Source of the DNA: Nepenthes gracilis
Lineage: Eukaryota; Streptophyta; Magnoliopsida; Caryophyllales; Nepenthaceae
DNA: 64,000 nucleotides
Direction of reading: 5' to 3'
Assembly: GCA_033239525.1 (NCBI GenBank)
Contig: BSYO01000035.1
Span: forward strand, 5,368,627 to 5,432,626
Below, in pieces: positions 10,780-22,649 of the stretch; within the stretch, counting starts at the first letter, position 1, and the number at the start of each line of letters is the position of its first letter. The notes beneath the pieces were generated by a model. It ran no database searches and was not told the DNA's origin. It saw only the letters and a program-made list of their open reading frames with translations. Position numbers and translations under genes: made by a program.

Positions 10780-11915
10780 TTTGATATACTCAAAAAGCCA
10801 TGAGAAGCATGAGATGAATTTGAAGATTGTCTTACATACGCTTTGAGAGAGAAGGCTATATATGAAATTGAATAAGTATGAATTTTGGCTTGAAGAAATA
10901 ACTTTTTAGGCCATGTGATTTTAAAAGGAGGCATTTTGATCAACTCTAAAATAAATTAAATCTATTTCAAATTAGGGCCAATCGACAACCGTGTTAGAAG
11001 TCTAAAATTTTCTTGGAATGATAAGTTATTATAGAAGATTTGTGAAGATTTTTTAAGATTATCATGCCACTGACCGTCTAATTCAAAAAAAAAAAAGGTA
11101 AAATTTCGTTTGATTGATAAATGTAAATAGAGCTTCCAAGTATTGAAAGACAGTTTTATAATCACCCCAAACTTAGCGATCTCAGAAGGATCTGACGGAT
11201 TTATAGTATATTATGATATATTGAAAAACAGATTGGGATGCATTTTAATGTAACACATGAAGGTAATTGTGTGTGGGTCAAAATAATTGAAGACATGAAG
11301 AGAATTACTCAACATATGACTTGAAGCTAGTAGAAGTGATCTCCGAGGTAAAAGTTTAGAGGCACTATTTTTATGACAAAAGATGTTTAGTATACTTGGA
11401 TTGTAAGAACTTGAAATGCTTTTCTCACATAAAGGAGCTAAATATGAGGTAAATGAAGTGGAAGGACTTTTTAAAAAATTATGATTGCGAAATTCATTAT
11501 TAACTGAGAAAAGTCAATATAGTAGTGGATACCTTGAGTCGTAAAATAACGAATCTGATTGTTCATTCAAAAATTAAGGAGATGGAGATATTTTATTGTA
11601 TAAAAGAATTTGACATCAAGAGCATTCCTAACGTACAAAAATGATTTTATTATATTTTTGGATGCAATTGAAGATAATGGGGAGAATTAAAGGAGCTCAC
11701 ATGAATGATCCATTCCTAGTGAATATTGTTGAGGATTTAAATAGGGAGCCGAGAATAGATTTTAGCATTTGAGTTGATGGAGTCATAAATTTTCGAAAAC
11801 AAATATGTATATCCAATATTGAGGAGTTTAATGTAGAAATTCTTAATGAAGCTAATCGATCAAAGTATACTATCCATTGAGTGATTAATAAGATATACTA
11901 AGATTTGAATAAGAA
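10780..11915 (+). pseudogene. Ty3/gypsy pol remnant (end of RT, RNase H, start of integrase)
   Basis: Read across stops and frameshifts, the plus strand gives in order: a reverse-transcriptase end (KYEFWLEEITFLGHVI at 10,878-10,920); an RNase H start (SEGSDGFIVYYD, LGCIL at 11,180-11,250); a WRHYFYDKR-like and KCFSHIKELNMR-like stretch (11,350-11,450); KNYDCEIHY and DTLSRK (11,475-11,550); and the integrase H2C2 neighbourhood (INFRKQICISN, EILNEANRSKYTIH at 11,785-11,880). These match the usual order in Ty3/gypsy Pol. Stops are frequent. An LTR-like unit in the same orientation follows. Confidence 0.85.
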
Positions 11916-11999
11916 CAACATTGATAAAGGAGTTATGAAAAACTATAGCTTGTGACTTAGAAATTATAAGGTACGCATTTTAAATTATAATTTTTAATA

Positions 12000-13812
12000 A
12001 TAATTAATTAAGATTATGTAATTATTGAGGTCAAATGAAGATTTGGGTCAAGATTAATATTTTGATTGGGTTATATCAGACTAAATAACATTCAACTAGC
12101 ACCTGACACATGCACATGTATATTTTTGGTAAAGAGGACATGCCAAATAAACGTCTCTGGGGATTCATGTGTATTTTAGATAAATTGATTAGGCTTGATG
12201 CACGTTCGAAAGATGCACATGTGTATTCATGGTAGATTACATGCGTTTGATGCGTGCTTGACACTTGTGTACCAAACAATTTTTGTCTTAATATTTGATA
12301 CGCATTTAACAGGCACATGTGCGCTAATTTTTTATATAAAACCTCTTTGATCGATTTTTAGTCTTTTTTTTTTGAGATTTTGAGGGAAGAGAGAGAAAGA
12401 AAAGAGAGAAAAAGAGAGAAGAAGAGAGAGAAGGCCATGGAGGAATAGTTCCAGTGGATCTAAAGATATTTTTGGTGATTTTAAATATAAGTAAATGTAT
12501 CTAAGCCATTCTTTTTTATTATTGTCCTTTTTAGATCTCTATAAATATTATTGTTTCAAATATTTATACATATTATAATTTCATATTTAAGATATTATAC
12601 CTTACATCCATGTACTCTCATTATCATTTCATGTAATTTTTATGAAATTTAGGACCTTAGTTCAGGTACATTGTGTTTTCAAGTTAATTTTCTATAACAA
12701 TAATCATGTATATTCTAAAATTATCTTTAAAAACTTGACGTTCTTGATTTTTGTATATTTATTTTTATATATCTTAAATCATTAAGAATATGTCTGCATA
12801 TTTTGAATTTACACTTAATTGCTTCTACATGTTTTATAATGGAAATAAAACGATGGAACTACACTATTTTTATCTGTTTCCTATAATTTTTGTAACAAAC
12901 AGTTCTACATGTTTGAAAATTTCATAATATAGTTTTTACATGATTTAAAATTTACATGTTCAAGTCCCTATAAAAATTATGATGTATTGTATGCTAAATA
13001 TTTGAATAATTAAGGAAAAAAATTTTACATAAGTTAAAAGATAATGATATTTTTTCCGATATAAAAAAATATAATGAATTATTAATATTTGTATAGAGTT
13101 TTTTATTTGATTATAGTATGACCATTATAGAGAATTGACAATAATATATTGTGGCATGTCTTAATTTATTATAGTAAAAATTAAAGTTTAAATCTATCAT
13201 TCATGAATGAAAGTGATATTCAGCATAATCTACATGGTTATATGTATTACAGCCTATATACGGATCTTAAAGAGTAGCGTATAGTATTTGATTATGTGAA
13301 AATATATATAACCCAATTTTTGATTATCTGCACATTTATTAGTGAAGCTATAATTGTTCTTTGGTTTATAATTTTTGCATATTTTAAGTATAATTAGATG
13401 ACACATTGTTTAAAGAACAGTATTTGATTACTAGCCTCGATTTATGCATAATATGTTTTTGAATTTATATGCCATTATATTTAATTTGATAATGGTTATT
13501 CTAACAAGTTATATTGTATCTATGTGGTTAATTATAAAAGTTATATGTCCTATTGAGTAATTGACTTACTTTTGCATTTATTTGCGATCCCGCTTCAGAT
13601 TGGTGAGGTTAAATTACTTATAAGAGTTTGGATTATGAGTTTTGCGATTTTAGAGAGTTAGATTTAGATTTGTAGATCAAATTATATACTATTATTCAGT
13701 AAGAATAATGGAATATATTGCCAATTTTGGTTATTTAGATCTTTTTGTTATATTTTATGAATTGATGATGTTATCATATCACTATTTAAGTTAAATCTTA
13801 AAATAGTTAAAA
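12000..13812 (+). repeat. LTR-like unit following the gypsy pol (2.55-kb LTR family, plus orientation)
   Basis: It contains TATATAAAA (12,335-12,345) followed by a purine-rich leader (GAGGGAAGAGAGAGAAAG and onwards, 12,380-12,432). Further along (13,540-13,620) a stretch is the reverse complement of 14,460-14,540 in the neighbouring solo LTR. Probably the 3' LTR of the pol remnant. Exact ends are not visible, and its last ~500 bases appear missing, where the solo LTR is inserted. Confidence 0.45.
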
Positions 13813-13817
13813 GTTAG

Positions 13818-16367
13818 TGTGACGGACTACGTCCTAAATCTCCTTATTTATCTTAATTATAATTAATTATCTCTTTAATTATTAAATGGATCGATGATAT
13901 GATCACTAGTTCAACCGGACATGAAATCCCATCGATATCATGATCAATTTAAAATAAATACACAACGAGTTGATACTCACAGGATCCAAAAGCCTTGCCA
14001 CGGCAATGGTGGCACCGACATTGATCCAAATACCTAGTGACATTGGACCATGTTAAGATAAAATGCCTGCTAAAACTGAAAATAACACATGACAAAAATT
14101 TGCAGAAGCTAAATTCTTCATAAGGTTAACCGAACAAATCTAGAAATTTTGACATCATTAACTAGTATCATATTATCAATTTGCTGACCTTGAAATTAGA
14201 TTTATTTATAACCAAATACCACAGTCCAAACACTTATAGAAGCTGTCTAAGGTTAACATGACATATGAACCGACACTAGACAGTGCAATACAACACTTAA
14301 GATCTCTAAACATTTTTTGGAAATCAAATTACATCATAAACTGAGGCCTAGAATTGAAATTGATTACATTACAACCATTAGATTTATTAACATTATTCAA
14401 AAATATAAACCAATAGGAATTATTCATAAGAACATAAACAAAAACTTATTGGCCTTCACTCCTCCTCATCCGACAAATATTCGTACATTTCATCTGAAGG
14501 GTTAGTAAATAGTAAGAAAGTGAGTCATATGCTCAATAAGGCATAATCTTATACAAAAGATATGTATACTTTAAATTTAAATATATAACGGAAGGAATAT
14601 AAATCCTGATCGTGTGCTAAGGTATAAAATTTGTGTTGAAAACTTACACAATATATTTTTAATTTTTTTATCTTATTCTTAATCACGAAATCAAGCTTAA
14701 ATCTTATTTTTTAGGGATCAGGTCCGGTAGGCCTTACCATCTAAAAGGGTAGATTATCGAAAATTGAGTTGTGTGTGTTCCCACAAAACTAAAGGTCATA
14801 TGCTCCTATTCAAGATCCAAAAGTGGGCCGCTTACATATCATTCTATAGACGGGGTTAGACGCCACTTCTTAACCCTGCTATTATATAAGGTCAAAATCG
14901 ATATTCTACTATAATATACTAAGGTATGCTACAGAATATTACCCGCTGAAATCATCCTTGGTCTAGTTTCTTAATTCTTGTAAAAATTTTACACTTTGTT
15001 AAATCTTAATATTTTCATTATTAGAGAATATAATCATAATTCTTGACATATTATAGAGTTTTCTTCCATAATTCATACTTTCATACTCATATCTTAGTAG
15101 AGATTTGATTGTACATCAATTAAAAGTTTAAAATTCTAAAAATTTAAAATTCAGCGCTTAATGTAGAAATTCAGATGAGATGCATCTTCAACATATAATC
15201 TAAAATTTCAGATTTTAAGTGTCAACATATATATATTTTTTAACTTTCATAAAATGTACACTTGATAAATTAGGACCTTTATACGTTACAATATGAATTT
15301 AAATCATAGACTTCAGCAGAAATTTAGAAAATGTAGTAAAAATCAACAAACATGATCATTTTTGCAACATTAACTTAATACTTTACATGCTTAATTATTC
15401 GAATTGTTGAAACATATAGCTTATATTACAAGCCTGGAACATATATATTTAAACTTTATTGAATAAGTGGACTATTATACAAATTTGAGGTATGAACAAT
15501 TTAAAATTCAACAATGGTTCAGTAAATAGTATAGAAATTTAGCTCATTAATTTTCTCAGAAAATTACTTAAACATATAGAGCATCTTTATACATAAATTC
15601 AGTACATGCAGAGAGTTAAATTCAAATTTCTAAATATGTAAGGACTTATATACGAAATTTAAGTATTAAAGAGTATCATTACTTAAAATCAGAATATACA
15701 TGATATTATAGCACAAAATTCAGTATATATATTTATTATAGGTGACTTAAACATGAAATCTCATGAAATGTCTCTACAAAATTATGAAATATGGATATAC
15801 ATATTTAACATACACATATAAACTTTAAAATTATGATTTGGACGAGCATCTGAATAAAAAAGCTCAATAGAAATGACAAAGAATAATAACAAGAGAAGAA
15901 AGGGTTTAGAGTAAACTTGCCTTGACTTGGACTTACTCAAATCCTAACTTGTAACACTTCTAATTCGAGTTTCTTGGCTTTCTCTTTCTTCCTTTCTCTT
16001 TTCTCCTCCTCTCTCTTTCTAACTCTGAAAAATGCAACCTAAATGACAGAAATGAGTGTGGGGATCCAATTTATAACTAAATGGGGCTCGAGCGCCACTT
16101 AGGTGAGCTTCAGCCGCTGTGGTTTTAGATTCAGTGCTTAGGTGCGGCTCAAGCACTCTTTAGGCATAGGGTCTCTATTTTTTGGGCTTGGGCGCGCATT
16201 AGGCGCTGCTCAGGCTCAAGCATAGATTTGAGTATGCATTAGACTCAAATTCAGTCGGCCTAATTTAACTCTTTTAATTTAATTTTTTTATATTTTTTGA
16301 CCTTAATTTTGATTATATTAATTTAATTAATCATAATTATAATAAATTTAAAAATTTACGTCTTATA
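13818..16367 (-). repeat. Solo LTR of the 2.55-kb family, TSD GTTAG
   Basis: It begins TGTGACGG and ends CTTATA (expected CTTACA), 2,550 bp, flanked on both sides by GTTAG (13,813-13,817 and 16,368-16,372). In minus orientation it has a TTATAAATT promoter box (around 16,071-16,079), then a purine-rich leader (complement of 15,960-16,020). Another conserved block, AGGGATCAGG at 14,714, recurs in every family member. No internal region, PBS or pol, hence solo. Confidence 0.8.
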
Positions 16368-16378
16368 GTTAGTGTTAA

Positions 16379-17610
16379 TGTCACATCCCAAGTCCCAATC
16401 CCAAATTAAATTCTTAATTAAAATATTATTACTTAACCAATTAATCATCTAATAAACTTTTAGACGTGAATTATGTATTAATACTTCGACTGACAACAAT
16501 TAATTATCACAATTTCATATAAAGGATCCAAATTAAGTGCCACGTCACATGTGGCTTTGAGACCGACTTAATCGTGACGTCAGACTCTATGTGAGGTGTG
16601 ATGCCTGTTTAATACATAATCAGAGTATATAAATGCGAAAACATAAATCATAAACACTGTTGCACATGCTAATAAACCATAAATATAACATTAAAACCGA
16701 CATCTACTCATTGGTCAACCGATAATCCTTAAACTGAATTACAATCTGTTGTCTGGAATTAGAAACATCAACTTATTACATTATCCAACATGTTCTAAAC
16801 CTGTCCAAACTTAACATGACACATTAACTAATACTGAATACCATAATACAATATTTTAGACGTCTAAACGCCATCCAAAAGCCAACTACATCATAAACTA
16901 TCGTCCAAATTTGAAATTTAAGCTGAAATTACAACATTAGCTATTGTTCAAAAATATAAAACAATATTAAGCATTATCCAAAATAATATTATAATCCATA
17001 AATAGAATAATAAAGGCTCTTCATATCATCCCATCCTTCAATCCTATTATCCGACAAGAACTTGTGTGTTTCATCTGAAAGGGGGTTAAAAAACAGTAAG
17101 GAGTGAGTTGAGAGCTTAACAAGGTACTATAATATACCAATGAACATTTATACTTTGCATGAAAATATAACGGACAAATTATAGAATATGATCGGATGCA
17201 ATGACATAACATTTTTATAATACTTGTACAGAAAATTCAGTTTTTACATTTTTAAATTTATTATCATATTCTTATTCAATCTATATTATCAAAACATACT
17301 TAATTCTTATTTTTTTTAGGGATCAGGGTCAACACGCCTTACCAACTAAATGAGCAGACAATTAAAACTCGAGTTGTGCATAGTCCCATACAATTAAAGG
17401 CTATACTGTTCTATTCAAGAACTGAAGGTAGGTCGTCTACATACAACCCTATAAATGGGGCTAGATGTTGTTTCTTAACCCACAGTTATATATGTTCGTA
17501 TATCGATATATCAATATAATATATTAAAATATATTATAATATACTACCTGTTGAATCATAACCATAGTCCAATATTTTAATAAAGTTTTTATTTTGACTA
17601 AGCACGTATA
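16379..17610 (-). repeat. Partial copy of the 2.55-kb LTR family (minus orientation)
   Basis: It begins TGTCACATCCCAAG and is collinear with the first ~1.2 kb of the solo LTR at 13,818, including the TTTCATCTGAAAGG block at 17,070 and AGGGATCAGGG at 17,318. Homology stops near 17,610, where sequence of the opposite orientation begins. Confidence 0.65.
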
Positions 17611-18870
17611 ATTATTGAGAATTGATATAATATATTTAAACATATTTTAATATATTATTAATAAATTAAAGAATATACATATTTATAGGATTATATGTAG
17701 ATGACCTACCTATATGTTTTAAATAGTAGATATGGTATTTGGTTATGTGAAAATAATTATGACCTGAATTTTGATATTTGTTTTTTATTGGTAAAATTAT
17801 TACTGATCGTTTATCCTTTTTGTATGTTAGTATAATTTGAATATATTTTATACATTTGAACATTTTTCTATAATTTATGACATTTTACAGATTTGCACAC
17901 AACTTGATTATTAGTATTTTCCAAGAACGATCTAAGTATGATGTTATTAGCATTTTAAATTTTCTATCATGATATAATTCCAACATGTATTATTAATTTG
18001 TATTGACATATAAAATTATATATATATCTTATAGAGTGATTGATCTACTCTTACTTTTATTTTGCTAATCCTCTAGATTAGGTGGCTCAAATTTACTTGT
18101 AAAATTGGATAAATGAAGTTTGAATATTTCATTTAGTTATAATTTATATTCAAATTTGTATGTGATTTTTTTAGGATTGTTGTACATTTTAGTTTATATT
18201 GTGTTAGGCTGTTGATAATAAGGCTGAAATTATAATAGTTTAAATAATATTCTCAATTAAATTATGAAGTCAATACTTTGATATTAATTAGGATACTTTT
18301 TTCCTTATGAATAATTCAAGATCAAGTAACAGTTGATATTTGAAGTCACTTTTGGTGTGGCATTTGAATTTTGTGGTTTAATTTTTATATTATTTTGGAG
18401 TGTTTAATGATAGTTGATTTTTAAATTTGCATCCTATCGTTCATTTTAGGTTTTTAAATTAGTGAGATAAACAATTAAGTTTTTAAATTTTAAGGTTGAA
18501 ATTTTAATTTATGTTAATTATGGATTAAGGGGTTAATGAATTTGATTTTGGGATTGGAGATGTGATACTTGTTCAACGCTTGTGTATTGATTTTGGTATA
18601 TAAGTGCTTACGCATGCTGTAGTTGCCTTTTTGCATAAGAAAAGAAAAAGAAAGATAGAAAGATAAGGAAAAAGAAAAAAAAAGAGAGAAAGAGTGGATT
18701 TTTGAGTGATATATTGTCAAATTTGTTAGATCAAAAGTAAAAGGTAAATATTTCTAAATTTATTATTTGGTATGTTTCAAAATTCTTTGATTTTTACTTA
18801 TATTAATTGTTTTATTATATATACATATGTCACATTTTATCGCATTACTTTGAATATTGTTGTCTGTATG
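17611..18870 (+). repeat. Fragments of the same LTR family in plus orientation
   Basis: 17,640-18,120 resembles 13,100-13,630 of the plus-oriented unit (for example GTATTTGGTTATGTGAAAA). 18,590-18,760 has a TATATAAG box followed by a purine-rich leader, like 12,335-12,480. With the preceding entry it forms a large imperfect inverted repeat around 17,600. It is cut at 18,871 by the next element. Confidence 0.5.
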
Positions 18871-19139
18871 TGATGTGTCCCTAGTTTTCTAGCTGTGGTA
18901 CGGATTATGGAGCATTTCATTCTTTCGCTGTGGGTTGAAATGGAGTGCGTCCGATCTCCGTCGTTGTTAACTTAGAACCTACACACCATAAATTATAAAC
19001 AAGAGGTCAAATAATGGTGGAAATAGCCCCCACTGTATATCATCCGATACTCAAGTCAGAAATCTTTATCAGAGAATAGAAAAATACTAGAAAGATGTGA
19101 GGATTGTATAGATGGAAATACTGGTGGATGGAGTATTTG

Positions 19140-19770
19140 GATGCGCCCGCTGATAGGACGCTTAGAAGTGTGCTCATTAAGGAGCGTTTTGGAGGTACGT
19201 CCGTAGTGGGGTGGCTTAGAGGTGCGCCCATATAGGGGCGACTTAGATATGCGCAATTAGAGGGACATCGTAGAGGTGCGCCCGTTGAGGGGGTGGTTTA
19301 GAGGGGTGGCTTAGAGGTGCGCCCAGTAGAAGAGTGGCTTAGATGTGCGCCCAATAGAGGGGCGTTTTAGAGGTGTACCCGTAGAGGGGCGTCTTAGAGG
19401 TGCGCTCGCTAAAGGGTGGCTTGGAGGAGCGTTTGCAGAAGGACGACTTAAAGGTGTGCTTGTAGAGGGGCGGCTTAGAAGTGCACCCGCATAGGGCCGG
19501 CTTAGACATGCGCCCAACAGAGATGTAGCTTAAAGGTTAGTCCGTACAGGGGCGGCTTAGATGTGCGCTCGTATAGGGGTGACTTAGATGAGCGTTTGGC
19601 AGAGGGGCGTCTTAGAGGTGCGCCCGTCAAGAGGCGGCTTAGAAAAGCGCCCACAGAAGGGTAGCTTAAAGGTGTGCCCGTAGAGGGGGGCTTAGAAGTG
19701 TGCTCGCATGACAGCGACTTAGAAGTGCGCTCGCATGAGACCGGCTTAGATATGCGCATAGCAAATGGAC
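19140..19770. repeat. Minisatellite 1, ~28-bp units
   Basis: About 22 degenerate units of the type GGGGCGGCTTAGAGGTGCGC, each followed by a short CCCGTAGA-like linker. Unit length is mostly 26-33 bases. It lies inside the LTR at 18,871-20,715. Confidence 0.85.
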
Positions 19771-19849
19771 GACTTAGAAGAGAAGGACTAAACTACACTG
19801 GTGGGCCAAAATCCTGGTTATCTGAGCGAAAGGTTGACTCTTGGACAAC

Positions 19850-20445
19850 GCACTTCTAGCTCCAGGATGGAGGGCTCGTGGCTTTGGGACAAAGTGCTTG
19901 TGCCTTCAGGATGGAGGGCTTCCATCTTCGAGACGGAGTGCTCTCGACTTCGGGATGGAGGGATCCTGGCTCTAGGATGGAGGGGGTTCCGGGATAGAGT
20001 GCTTCAGACTTTGGGGTGGAGGGCTCCTAGCTCCAAGATGAAGTGCTACTAATTCCGGGACAGAGGGCTCGTGGCTCCAGAACGGAGGGCTTGTGGCTCT
20101 AGAATGGAGGACTCGTGGCTACGGGACGGAGTGCTCCTAGTTTCGGGACGGAGGGCTTCTAAGACGGAGGGCTCCTGGCCTCAGGATAGAAGGCTCCTGG
20201 CTCTGGGACGAGGGGCTCGTGGCTCCAAGATGGAGTGTTGTAGGCTTCGAGACGGAGAGCTCCTAGGACAGAGGGTTCCTTACTACGGGATGGAGGGCTC
20301 TGGGCTCCAGGATGGAGTGCTCCTAGCTCCGGGATGGAGGGCTCGTGGCTCCAGGACGAAGTACTCTTGGTTTCAGGACAGAGGACTCCTCGGACAGAGG
20401 GCTCCTTGCTCCCGGACGGAGGCCAACTCCTCAATGGAGGGTAGG
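19850..20445. repeat. Minisatellite 2, ~26-bp units
   Basis: More than 20 degenerate units of the type GGATGGAGGGCTCCTGGCTC with a variable CCGGGAC-like end. It is a separate family from minisatellite 1 and lies next to it in the same LTR. Confidence 0.85.
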
Positions 20446-20572
20446 CCTCTTGGAAGGAGGGCAGCTCCTGCCTGGAAGGTGAGCCCCCTTCTATGAATGC
20501 CGAGCCACTTGGAGTTTGTGGAGTTTTTTGGAGCTTTCTAGAGCTTGTCTTTCCAAACTTGAAAGTGCTTGA

Positions 20573-20580
20573 ATTTATAG
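20573..20580 (-). promoter_or_regulatory. TATA box of the minisatellite LTR
   Basis: CTATAAATTC on the minus strand, 135 bases inside the LTR's 5' end. Transcription from here would run through both minisatellites. Confidence 0.45.
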
Positions 20581-20715
20581 TGTGATTTGCAGATGCACTC
20601 TTCTTGTCTAGGCAATGTGCGACATTTCACCTTGGCAAAATTTTGTTGGGCTGGAGCTGGATTGTGGGCCTGCTGTAGGGCCTGACCCTTGGGCCTATGG
20701 TTGTTGGACTCATCA

Positions 20716-20735
20716 CTAGCCCCCATATCGGGAGG
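20716..20735 (-). other. Polypurine tract of the minus-strand element
   Basis: CCCGATATGGGGGCTAG on the minus strand directly before the LTR TG. Same form as GGCATGGGGGGCTA in elements A-C. Confidence 0.5.
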
Positions 20736-20799
20736 TTTTAAAATTCAACCCCTAACATATCATGAAGGGTCATTGTTGTGCACGATCCCGCAGACTCAA

Positions 20800-20960
20800 T
20801 GCTGGTTGTTGTCATCTTTCGACTGTAAATTGAAGGGCTCTTTATGCCTCATTTTTTGAATCGTCTTCACCAGCCAAGTAATGTGAGAACCCGAAACTAG
20901 TATGGAGCCTGTACGACCACAAGCTAAGTTCGGCGGGAGTTGCCCTTCCTCGCTTGAAGC
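20800..20960 (-). pseudogene. Possible integrase C-terminus (GPY/F region) remnant
   Basis: The minus-strand frame reads GQLPPNLACGR...SILVSGSH...WLVK...PFNLQSK. This has the spacing of the end of Ty3/gypsy integrase (GKLxPNWEGPY...V...G.Y.L....PWNxxxLK), with the WEGPY core degraded. Position just before the polypurine tract is where a Pol end is expected. No upstream integrase core could be recognised, so the call is tentative. Confidence 0.4.
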
Positions 20961-21181
20961 GGATGATATGGGGATGCATTTGAAGTTTTCCTTGGCCATT
21001 GGTGAGTCGTCGAGGAGGCCAAACACTGATCAGTTTTCACCAGTTAACATGGGCAAGAGCAACTCGTTTGGATGGACCGTGGGTGATGACCCCCCCGAGG
21101 GACTTTAGTGCTAAAATGGACTACTTGGTGTCAACGTGAGTGGTCCAAGTATTGGGCGAAACTCGAGAGCTCATAGAGCAA

Positions 21182-21485
21182 AGATCTTAGACACGAGATC
21201 AGATCGCCTGACTGCGACAACGCGCTTTAGGAGGCTAAGCGGTGACTTGCCACCTTCTGGAGAAAGTATGCTCACAGAGGGTAGATCTTAGGCTCGAGAT
21301 CAGATCGCCTGATTGTGAGAATGTGCTTCGGGAAATTGAGTGGTGGCTTGCCGCCTTCTAGAGAAAGTTTGCTCACAGAGGGAAGATCTTAGGCTCGAGA
21401 TCAGATCGCCTTGCTACGAGACGCACTTCGGGAGGCCGAACGGTGACTTGCCGTCTTCTTGAGAAATTATGCTCAAAGAGGCTAA
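21182..21485. repeat. Tandem repeat, three 101-bp units
   Basis: AGATCTTAG...CGAGATCAGATCGCCT starts recur at 21,182, 21,283 and 21,384, and a diverged fourth unit starts near 21,678 after a gap. Each unit ends in CTTGCC...TTCTGGAGAAA. It lies in the internal region of the minus-strand element. Confidence 0.85.
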
Positions 21486-22394
21486 TAGAAGGAGACTTAG
21501 CTCTGTCTAGAGAGATCTTGCCAACCTTGGATCTTCTTATTGGTGCATCTGAAATGGGCTATTCAGGATCGGTGTAGATATGACATGATCAATTTTTCAG
21601 AATTAGAAAGGAAACATTCACTGATTCTGACTGTGAGCTGTTCGAGTCTCAGGCGCGATCAAGAAGCGTGCAAAGAAAGATCTCAGGCTCGAGATTAGAT
21701 TGCCTCACTACAAGGACGCATTTCGAGAGGTTAGGAGGCAACTTGCCTTAAGATAGCCAATCATTCGAACTGCAACAGTAGGATGCGCCTTGCAATCCTT
21801 AGAATGGTCCTTCACGTCACGCATTGTTGTTGGCGAGTTGGCTGATGGGACTGGGGGCGAAGAGCTCCCAGCAAATTCAGTTGCTAAAGTTGGGGATCCT
21901 TTGGCTCTTCGGTTGAGTGAATGGGTCAACACTATGACCACGGCCAAGGTTGGGATTCCGATCTCAAGGAATCCCTCTTTAAGGATGCCTTTTGCTTTCT
22001 AGTGAAGTGTTAGGGTTGCTAAGAATGATTTGCACCAAATTTCGATCGTTCCTATGAAGGGAAGTCATGGCCCTAAGGAGACGTGGTTGTCGTCTAAGCC
22101 TCCTAGTTTTGACGAATGCGTCTGGTTGGTTATGCTAGTCCTTGCTAGAGGAGGTTGTGGTGCTGAGAAGATGAGGTTGCCGGCTAAGTTTTGAGGCTAT
22201 CGTTATAGGGCTTTTGCTAGCCTAAGCCGTCGCTCGTATGTACCATTGGTGCTCGGTCCTATTTGAGGACGTCGTAACTTTCATGTGTCTGGTCCTAATC
22301 CGCTGACCGTCTTTGACTGATGGTGCTCTCTTCGTCGAGGGGAGGTCACCGCACACATGCTGAAAAGTCTCTTGAGGTTTTGAGTTTGACTGCA

Positions 22395-22645
22395 CATGGG
22401 CTACTCAGTGACGGAACCTAGGTTCAAATACGACCGTATATGGGCAGCTCGGAGTTGGACCAAGGTTTAATCCGACCGTGTATGGGCTGCTTTGTATGGG
22501 ACTAAGGTTTAATCTGATCACGTTTGGGCCGCTCGGAGTTGGATTGATGTTTAATCTGACCGTGTATGGGCCGCTTGGTATAGGACCAAGGTTTAATCCG
22601 ACTGCATTTGGGCCACTCGGAGTGGGACCGAGGTTCGGTAACTGG
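22395..22645. repeat. Tandem repeat, ~47-bp units
   Basis: Five to six units of the form GTTTAATCCGACCGTGTATG followed by GGC(C/T)GCTCGGAGTTGGAC. Confidence 0.8.
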
Positions 22646-22649
22646 TGAA

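Larger units (their letters stand above)
18871..20715 (-). repeat. 3' LTR of a minus-strand LTR retrotransposon, filled with minisatellites
   Basis: It begins TGATGTGTCCCTAG and ends GGACTCATCA, directly followed by a polypurine tract on the minus strand. A TATA box lies at 20,573-20,580 (minus). The left 150 bases (CACACCA, AATTATAAA, GTCAA, CTCAAGTCAG) align in order with the left end of the LTR-like unit at 62,602, which supports the left boundary. Two minisatellite arrays fill most of the transcribed part. The partner LTR is not found; the right side of the element runs into copia sequence. Confidence 0.6.

Noticed and set aside
19140..20445. Regular short repeats resembling a CRISPR array
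   Set aside because: Units are degenerate and contiguous without unique spacers, and lie in a plant LTR next to a TATA box and polypurine tract. They are minisatellites.
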